Part shown: positions 28,526 through 33,155 of the stretch, piece after piece
How positions within the stretch are numbered: the first letter of the stretch is position 1
Layout: each line of letters opens with the position of its first letter
Assembly (NCBI GenBank): GCA_038998005.1
Contig: JAVZIY010000001.1
Location: forward strand, 1-33,155
Reading direction: 5' to 3'
Length of the DNA stretch: 33,155 nucleotides
Origin: CALIKW01 sp038998005
Lineage (GTDB): Archaea; Aenigmatarchaeota; Aenigmatarchaeia; CG10238-14; SCSR01
Position numbers and translations under genes: made by a program
Notes under the pieces: model-generated
Told to the model about the DNA's origin: nothing
The model's input: only the letters and a program-made list of their open reading frames with translations
Databases searched by the model: none

Positions 28526-29434
28526 ATGATAGTTTTTGCCCCCACTTCTATTCCTTTAGCCAGGAATATAGCAAAAAGGCTTGGAGCAAAATTTTGTAGA
28601 ATAGAAATTAATTATTTTCCTGATAATGAAGTTTACATAAGGTTTAAGGAAAACCCAAAAAATAAAGATATAATAATAGTTCATTCTCTTTCAGAAAATC
28701 CAAATGAAAAAATAATTGAGCTCTTATTTTCTAGCTTAACAGCCAAAGAATTAGGCGCAAAAAGAATTCTTGGTGTAATTCCTTACTTAGCATACATGCG
28801 TCAAGACAAAAGATTCAAAAAAGGGGAATGTATAAGTGCAAAAATTTTGCCCAAGCTTATAGAAAATTCTGGAATAGATGCAGTTTTTACTTTAAATCCT
28901 CACTTGCACAGAATTAAAAGTTTAACTGAAATATTTTCTATCCCTGTTTTTGAATTGAGTTGTGGAAAAGAAATTGGAGAATATATAAAGAAAAATTTTT
29001 CAGGAGATTGGGTTTTGGTTGGACCAGATACGGAATCAAGAAATTTGATTAGAAATATCTCTGAAACTTCTGGCTTAGATTATATTGTTTTGAGGAAAAA
29101 AAGAATTGGACCAAAAAAAGTTAAAATTCTTCCTTCAAAAATCAGAATTTCAAAAAGAAATGCAATAATAATAGATGATATGACAAGCACAGGAGAAACT
29201 ATAATTGAAACTATAAAAGAACTTAAAAAGCATGGGTTTAAAAAATTTTTCTGTATAGTTATTCATTTGATTTCTGAAGATTTTTTAATAAAGGTAAAAA
29301 AATACTGCAAAGCAATTTCAACAAATTCTGTTCAAACAAAAGTTAGTAAGATTGATGTTTCAGAAGTTTTTTCTTATGCAATTAAAAGGTATTTAACTCA
29401 AAAGCCTATCAGGGAAATAGATGAACTATTTTGA
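28526..29434 (+). CDS. prs: Ribose-phosphate pyrophosphokinase
   Basis: Makes PRPP from ribose-5-phosphate and ATP for nucleotide, His and Trp synthesis. The 302-residue protein has the N-terminal FPDNEVYIRF, the flexible-loop region YMRQDKRFKKGE (about 90-101), and the PRPP-binding loop IIDDMTSTGET (about 216-226). The length agrees with archaeal class enzymes. ATG 28526 is the only good start. It overlaps pcm by 14 bases. With AMP phosphorylase and DeoC it forms a ribose-phosphate cluster. Confidence 0.95.
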   Translation: MIVFAPTSIPLARNIAKRLGAKFCRIEINYFPDNEVYIRFKENPKNKDIIIVHSLSENPNEKIIELLFSSLTAKELGAKRILGVIPYLAYMRQDKRFKKGECISAKILPKLIENSGIDAVFTLNPHLHRIKSLTEIFSIPVFELSCGKEIGEYIKKNFSGDWVLVGPDTESRNLIRNISETSGLDYIVLRKKRIGPKKVKILPSKIRISKRNAIIIDDMTSTGETIIETIKELKKHGFKKFFCIVIHLISEDFLIKVKKYCKAISTNSVQTKVSKIDVSEVFSYAIKRYLTQKPIREIDELF

Positions 29435-30071
29435 AGAAAGAAGAGAAATGGTTGAAAGATTGAAAAAATATGGTTATTTGAAGGACGAAAAAATAGAAAA
29501 GGCGATGCTCAAAGTTAAAAGGGAATTCTTTGTCCTTCCTGAATATAGGGAAGATGCTTATGTAGATACTCCTTTACCAATTCCTGGAAATGCTACAATT
29601 TCTGCTCCTCACATGCACTGCATTTATTTACATGCTTTAGAACTTAAGGAAGGGGATAAAGTTTTAGAAGTTGGCTTTGGCTCGGGCATTTTATTAGCTT
29701 ATATAAAAGAGATAGTGGGAAGAAAAGGAAAAGTTATAGGAATAGAAATTAATCCTGAAACATTTGAGTTTGGAAAGGTGAATTTAAAAAAAGCAGGATA
29801 TAAAGATATAAAATTAATTTTAGGTGATGGCTCAAAGGGTTTGGAAAGAGAGGCCCCTTTTGATAAGATTTTGATAAGCGCAGCCTGCCCAGAAATCCCT
29901 AAACCATTAATAGAAGAGTTAAAACCTAAAGGAATTTTAATAGCTCCTGTAGGCGGAATTTCAGGCGGGCAGGAATTGATAAGGATAAGAAAAAATGAGA
30001 AGATTAAAAAGGAGAATTTGGGAAGCGTGATTTTCCTTCCACTAATCGGTAAGTATGGATTTAGAACTTAA
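29421..30071 (+). CDS. pcm: Protein-L-isoaspartate O-methyltransferase
   Basis: A SAM-dependent enzyme that methylates isoaspartyl residues and starts their repair. The 216-residue protein has the PIMT-specific PGNATISAPHMHCIYLHAL (about 55-73), SAM motif I VLEVGFGSG (81-89), GDG..G and the conserved FDKILISAACPEIP segment. The start ATG 29421 lies within the end of prs with AGGG nine bases upstream. Linked to prs by overlap rather than by shared pathway. Confidence 0.93.
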   Translation: MNYFEERREMVERLKKYGYLKDEKIEKAMLKVKREFFVLPEYREDAYVDTPLPIPGNATISAPHMHCIYLHALELKEGDKVLEVGFGSGILLAYIKEIVGRKGKVIGIEINPETFEFGKVNLKKAGYKDIKLILGDGSKGLEREAPFDKILISAACPEIPKPLIEELKPKGILIAPVGGISGGQELIRIRKNEKIKKENLGSVIFLPLIGKYGFRT

Positions 30072-30113
30072 AGTTTTATGGGGTCGGAGGGATTTGAACC
30101 CTCATCAGCAGGT

Positions 30114-30145
30114 GTCTTCATTCTATATCGGAGCTCCATTCAATA
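30114..30145 (-). other. Canonical tRNA intron (37/38), 32 bases
   Basis: It lies between G37 and A38. Exon CTCC (32-35) pairs with intron GAAG (three of four bases) as a central helix, and ATT/AAT pair inside. It contains GGAGCTCC, a palindrome that also pairs with the exon GCTCCA; I see no clear box C/D pair in so short an insert. Confidence 0.7.
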
Positions 30146-30157
30146 CTGGAGCCTGCT

Positions 30158-30170
30158 TTTAGGCTTTAAT
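30158..30170 (-). other. Non-canonical tRNA intron (25/26), 13 bases
   Basis: It lies between C25 and A26. Exon TAGG (ending the D arm) pairs perfectly with intron CCTA, leaving three-base bulges ACA and AAA as in a BHB motif, and the outer exon CCTGGC can pair with GCAGG. Without removing it, position 27-31 cannot pair with 39-43. Confidence 0.65.
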
Positions 30171-30237
30171 GTCCTAGCCAGGTTAGACGACGACCCCTTT
30201 GATAAAAATTTGATTTAATTTATTTTAAATTTTTAAT

Positions 30238-30768
30238 TTACATAAAAATTATAAAAGTGTCTAGTGTTAAAGCTATTAAAAAATGAAGAAGAAAGCTAGG
30301 AAGAATAGATTTTGATTTATAAGATAAGAAACCAAAGAAAATTCCTGCTAAAAAGGATGCTAAAAATTCTAGAAATGGCTTACCTAAGTGAAGTAAAAAG
30401 TATGGAATCGATTGCGGTAAAATCGAAATTATTCCAAATTTTCTAAATGGAAAAATTAAAAAGTTTCTGAAGAAGAATTCTGTCGAGAATATTTGAGTTA
30501 AAATACAAATTTCATAAAAAATAAAATTTAGAAAATTCTTTCTTGCAAGCTTCCAAAGAGGATAGAAAGCCTGAAACTCTTTAATTTGATAAGAAAAAAA
30601 TAAAGCAGGAACAAATAAAAGATAAATTAAAATAGTAAAAATAAAAAATCTCTTCGAAACTAAGGTTAACCAAATTTCTTTTCTTTTTATTCCTACAGAT
30701 TTCATAACCAAGAAAGGAATAAAAAAGTAAAAAAAGAATAATTTGAAGAGTAAATTTGAAAAAATCAT
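30238..30768 (-). CDS. CPBP/CAAX-protease-like membrane protein
   Basis: A 176-residue polytopic membrane protein resembling the ABI/CPBP intramembrane metalloprotease family. Motif 1 appears as STEFFFRNFL (Glu and Arg in E..FR arrangement, with a single Glu instead of the usual pair), motif 2 as IPYFLLHLGKP, and a last His as SFLLHFLIAL. The protein is truncated at the N-terminus compared with many relatives or simply short. The ATG at 30768 follows an in-frame TAA. Reduced motif 1 leaves activity uncertain. It lies downstream of the DUF1624-type gene, both on minus. Confidence 0.6.
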   Translation of the reverse strand: MIFSNLLFKLFFFYFFIPFLVMKSVGIKRKEIWLTLVSKRFFIFTILIYLLFVPALFFSYQIKEFQAFYPLWKLARKNFLNFIFYEICILTQIFSTEFFFRNFLIFPFRKFGIISILPQSIPYFLLHLGKPFLEFLASFLAGIFFGFLSYKSKSILPSFLLHFLIALTLDTFIIFM

Positions 30769-30833
30769 TTGAAAATTTTAAAAATAGGAAAAATAATGTC
30801 CAAAAAAGTAAATAAATTTCTTTTTTCATGAAA

Positions 30834-31544
30834 TCATCTAAAAACAAAAACTAAACTTGTAAGATTTGTGAAACTTAAAATCAAGATTATCACGGGTTGA
30901 TGAAGAAAATAGATTAATAAAGAATGCTTGCCAAAAAAGGAAAAAATTTTTACAATTTTTGAATTCGATAGCTTAAAATCAAAGCTTCTTTTTCCGTTTG
31001 GATAAAAAACTTTTCCGAGAAAAACTCCCAAAAGCAAAATACCAAACCATGGAAAAATCGGAAAATAGTCAAAGGTAAAAAATTTTTTTGGAGCAATACC
31101 GAGCCAAAGAAAATAATAGGAATTAAAATTTAAAGTTGAAAAAAATATACCAAGTAAAATTGAAAAAATTCCAAAAAGGAGATAGAAAATTTTATTTTCT
31201 ACATATTTTAAAAATGGGTAAATTAGGAATGAAGTAAAGGCAAAAAAATGGAGTATACCAAAGATTATAAAACCTTTTTCAAGGAAAATGAATGTTAAAG
31301 CTGTGATTGTTAAAGAAAGGAAAGAAAGCTTTATTCCTCTTTTTAAGAATCTGTAAAAATTTTTTCTTCTTGAATAGCTTATGTGCAAACAAATCCCTGA
31401 GATTAGGATAAAAGAAGATGCTATAGGAAAGGCAAAAAAGTATATTTTTGAATAGTTTGGGAAATAAATATCAAAAGCAAAATGATAGGCTATCATTAGT
31501 AAAACAGCTATTCCTCTTGCAAAATCAATTTCCAGGTAGCGCAC
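30834..31544 (-). CDS. DUF1624 / HGSNAT-like membrane protein
   Basis: A 236-residue multi-pass protein with the family opening MRYLEIDFARGIAVLLMIAY followed by HFAFDIYF, as in DUF1624 proteins related to heparan-alpha-glucosaminide N-acetyltransferase; the early His is the candidate active-site residue. About seven membrane helices are seen, with the final FGKHSLLIYFLHQPV segment common to membrane acyltransferases. Family members are thought to move acyl groups to sugars across the membrane; substrate here is unknown. A perfect palindrome lies 38 bases upstream of its start. Confidence 0.75.
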   Translation of the reverse strand: MRYLEIDFARGIAVLLMIAYHFAFDIYFPNYSKIYFFAFPIASSFILISGICLHISYSRRKNFYRFLKRGIKLSFLSLTITALTFIFLEKGFIIFGILHFFAFTSFLIYPFLKYVENKIFYLLFGIFSILLGIFFSTLNFNSYYFLWLGIAPKKFFTFDYFPIFPWFGILLLGVFLGKVFYPNGKRSFDFKLSNSKIVKIFSFFGKHSLLIYFLHQPVIILILSFTNLTSLVFVFR

Positions 31545-31581
31545 AATATTTTTTTAAATTTTATTTAAGAAATAGGAATTT

Positions 31582-31597
31582 TGTTAGACGTCTAACA
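31582..31597. promoter_or_regulatory. 16-base perfect palindrome upstream of the DUF1624-type gene
   Basis: TGTTAGACGTCTAACA is a perfect inverted repeat without spacer, in otherwise A/T-rich intergenic sequence 38-53 bases before the minus-strand start at 31544. It could be an operator for a dimeric regulator. Confidence 0.45.
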
Positions 31598-31640
31598 TTT
31601 TTCAATCTTATTATAAATTATCAAATATATTTTTCTGTTC

Positions 31641-32276
31641 TTAGAGCATTTTTTCTAACTCATACAAAGAATTAATAAGTTTAACAGAAATGTCAAAATT
31701 CATCCATTTATTTTCTTCCCTCAGTACAATAACCGGAAAAATTCCAGCTTTTTTTGCCGCTTCAGCATCTTCCATACCATTTCCAACATAAATCAATTCT
31801 CCTTTTTCTACTCCAAGTTCTTTCAAACTTTTAAGTAATGGGTCTGGATATGGTTTTAGTTTCATCCCAGACTTATTCGTAATAACTGAATCAAATTTAA
31901 TTCCTCTAACCTTTTCATTAATTTTAGAAATTTCTAATTTAGCAACATTTGAAAGTGCTCCTGTTACAATACCTAGCTTTATACCTCTATCATAAATTGA
32001 CTTAAGTGCTAAAACATCTTCATAAACTTCGGTATTTTTAACTCTCGTTTCGGGCTTATCATATTCCCAGAAAATTTTCCAGAATCGCATCGGTTCTATT
32101 CCAAGTTTTTCTTGGATAATTTTACTTCTATTGCTTCCGTACCAAAATTCATATGAAAATTTTTCATCGGGCTGAAAGCCTAGCTCTAAAATAGTTTTTC
32201 CTACAACTTCCACAATATACTCTTTTTTGTGATAAACTAAAGTTCCATCAAGATCAAAGCTAATTGCCTTTATCAT
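31641..32276 (-). CDS. HAD-superfamily phosphatase, phosphoglycolate-phosphatase-like
   Basis: A 211-residue Rossmann-fold hydrolase. Motif I is FDLDGT (Asp8, Asp10), motif II GIVTGA (Thr), motif III the Lys in LKPYPDP, and motif IV YVGNGMEDAEAAKKAG, where the first Asp of the usual GDxxxD is Asn but the later Asp is kept. A helical cap inserts after motif I (subclass C1). The start is placed at ATG 32276 since MIKAISFDLDGT is the normal beginning; an ATG seven codons upstream (32297) is the alternative. Substrate is not determined. Confidence 0.85.
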   Translation of the reverse strand: MIKAISFDLDGTLVYHKKEYIVEVVGKTILELGFQPDEKFSYEFWYGSNRSKIIQEKLGIEPMRFWKIFWEYDKPETRVKNTEVYEDVLALKSIYDRGIKLGIVTGALSNVAKLEISKINEKVRGIKFDSVITNKSGMKLKPYPDPLLKSLKELGVEKGELIYVGNGMEDAEAAKKAGIFPVIVLREENKWMNFDISVKLINSLYELEKML

Positions 32277-32322
32277 AATTTTATTAAAAAACTTCAATCT
32301 TAAAAACTAATTTTCTCATCTT

Positions 32323-33155
32323 CTATAAAATGAAATAGGCTGGTCTAATCTCTATATTTTTAAAATCAGACTTTTGATCTTTAGTTATTAAAATTCCTCT
32401 TTTTATTCCCAATTTTTTTAAATTTTCTCTAAATTTCCCTATTTCTCTTTCATTTACACTACTCTTTACTTCAATTCCACTTATCGTTTTATTTTTTTTC
32501 AAGAAATCGATTTCAAAAGAATTCCTATAGTAATACTCAAGATTAAGAGCGTTACATACATAAGTCTCTAAAAATTTTTCAATCGAAGTTAAATCTTCAA
32601 ATGCATAAATAAAAGAGGTGTTTGTGACATAAACTTTTTTCATTTTTCTTGAAGCTGATAAAAAACTTTTTCTTAAATTTTTTACTAGTTTTATTAACAT
32701 TGAAAATTGTAAATAGTGAATGTAATTCATGACAGCTAGTTTACTTCTGCCTAAATCTTTCGAAAGTTTTTCATAATTTAAAACCATTCCAGAATTTCTA
32801 CAAAACAATTCTACTAAAGTTTTAAGGAGCTCTATATCTTTTATACCAAAAGTTTCGGGTATATCTTTGTAAATTATTCTCTCAAGAATATTATTTTTAA
32901 CACATTCTCTTACCTTGAAGTCATTTTCAAAAGTTAATTCTATAAACCCGCCCTTCTTTAAATAATCAAAAAATTCAGTTGCTAATGTTCTTTCATGCAA
33001 ACTTAAATTCTTACTTATCTTTAAACCTTTAAATTCCAAAAATTCTTTAAAGCTTAGCGGTTTGAGAATAAAATTATATATCCTACCTGCCAAACTTTCC
33101 TTAGCTTTTTTATCCAACATTAAAGAGGCCGAACCAGAAATGAAAAATTTAATTT
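32323..33155 (-). CDS. AAA ATPase with DUF4143 C-terminus (N-terminal part beyond right edge)
   Basis: The frame stays open to the right edge, so the ATG at 33120 is internal. The first visible residues, FFISGSASLMLDKKAKESLAG, belong to the end of the ATPase core (sensor region) of this common archaeal/bacterial family, followed by the LSFKEFLEFKG segment, a winged-helix-like middle (KLSKDLGRSKLAVMNYIHYL) and a DUF4143 domain with the nuclease-like GIEVKSSVNEREIGKF near the end. These proteins are often mobile and multi-copy; role is unclear. Walker A and B are outside the window. Confidence 0.85.
   Translation of the reverse strand, partial: IKFFISGSASLMLDKKAKESLAGRIYNFILKPLSFKEFLEFKGLKISKNLSLHERTLATEFFDYLKKGGFIELTFENDFKVRECVKNNILERIIYKDIPETFGIKDIELLKTLVELFCRNSGMVLNYEKLSKDLGRSKLAVMNYIHYLQFSMLIKLVKNLRKSFLSASRKMKKVYVTNTSFIYAFEDLTSIEKFLETYVCNALNLEYYYRNSFEIDFLKKNKTISGIEVKSSVNEREIGKFRENLKKLGIKRGILITKDQKSDFKNIEIRPAYFIL

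Larger units (their letters stand above)
30079..30197 (-). tRNA. tRNA-Trp (anticodon CCA) with two introns
   Basis: Read on minus, G1 is at 30197 and the discriminator A73 at 30079; CCA is not encoded. The acceptor stem is GGGGTCG/CGACCCC; the D arm ends GGAC (C25 at 30171); the T arm is GAGGG-TTCAAAT-CCCTC. An anticodon arm GCAGG-CTCCAGA-CCTGC with anticodon CCA (plus-strand 30147-30149) forms only if two inserts of 13 and 32 bases are removed, leaving a 74-base tRNA with a four-base variable loop. CCA means Trp. Both junctions can be drawn as bulge-helix-bulge motifs. Confidence 0.85.

Noticed and set aside
30114..30145. Box C/D guide RNA inside the tRNA-Trp intron, as known in other euryarchaea
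   Set aside because: At 32 bases the intron is too short, and no C/D box pair can be placed with confidence.
30581..30847. Minus-strand 88-residue frame overlapping the CPBP-like gene, considered as a frameshifted N-terminus
   Set aside because: Phe/Leu-rich AT sequence gives hydrophobic peptides in several frames; the CPBP-like frame has its own ATG after a stop and needs no frameshift.

Overview
The window reads as the chromosome of an uncultivated, AT-rich archaeon, most plausibly a DPANN-type lineage; I would not name the phylum from this alone. The archaeal signs are an Alba chromatin protein, an AMP phosphorylase, an intron-bearing tRNA-Trp without encoded CCA, a TadC/FlaJ-type platform protein with two T2SSF domains, TTTAAATA-type promoters with starts a few bases downstream, and ATGA-coupled genes. 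A 10-N scaffold gap lies at 15528-15537, and both window edges cut genes.

Layout. 1-2357: the tail of an unidentified gene, then three membrane proteins sharing one hydrophobic core. 2407-3444 (minus): two coiled-coil proteins. 3493-21650 (plus): a large type IV pilus-like locus. It holds a secretion ATPase interrupted by two homing-endonuclease inteins, a Cys-rich membrane-anchored protein, the platform protein, three tiny single-helix proteins, a 1054-residue Cys-rich surface protein, and (after the gap) a run of pilin-like and minor-pilin-like proteins ending in an 854-residue protein with a beta-helix, adhesin-like tail. 21666-24518 (minus): a zinc-ribbon membrane protein ending in an intein-like Hint domain, plus a polytopic membrane protein. 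24611-26001 (plus): alba, then three pilins whose 5' ends are nearly identical DNA and whose 3' parts differ. 26005-30071: a nucleotide/pentose group, deoC-(small Cys-rich protein)-AMP phosphorylase on minus, divergent from prs-pcm on plus. 30079-30197 (minus): tRNA-Trp(CCA) with two apparent introns. 30238-33155 (minus): CPBP-type membrane protein, DUF1624-type acyltransferase-like protein, HAD phosphatase, and the C-terminal part of a DUF4143-type AAA ATPase.

How it fits together. ATPase, platform and pilin-like proteins are the parts of an archaeal type IV pilus or secretion filament; the coiled-coil proteins beside the ATPase could act like archaellum FlaC/D/E-type accessory proteins (inference). 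The striking theme is cysteine: seven small pilin-like proteins carry a [WY]CxxC motif, five of them also end in CxxxG[VI], and two larger anchored proteins are paralogous Cys-rich ectodomains. The metabolic genes centre on ribose phosphates: AMP phosphorylase makes ribose-1,5-bisphosphate, Prs makes PRPP, DeoC links deoxyribose-5-phosphate to glycolytic intermediates. The strongest candidates for something little described are the disulfide-rich pilin family with mosaic genes, the Hint-tailed zinc-ribbon membrane protein, and the doubly intron-split tRNA-Trp.
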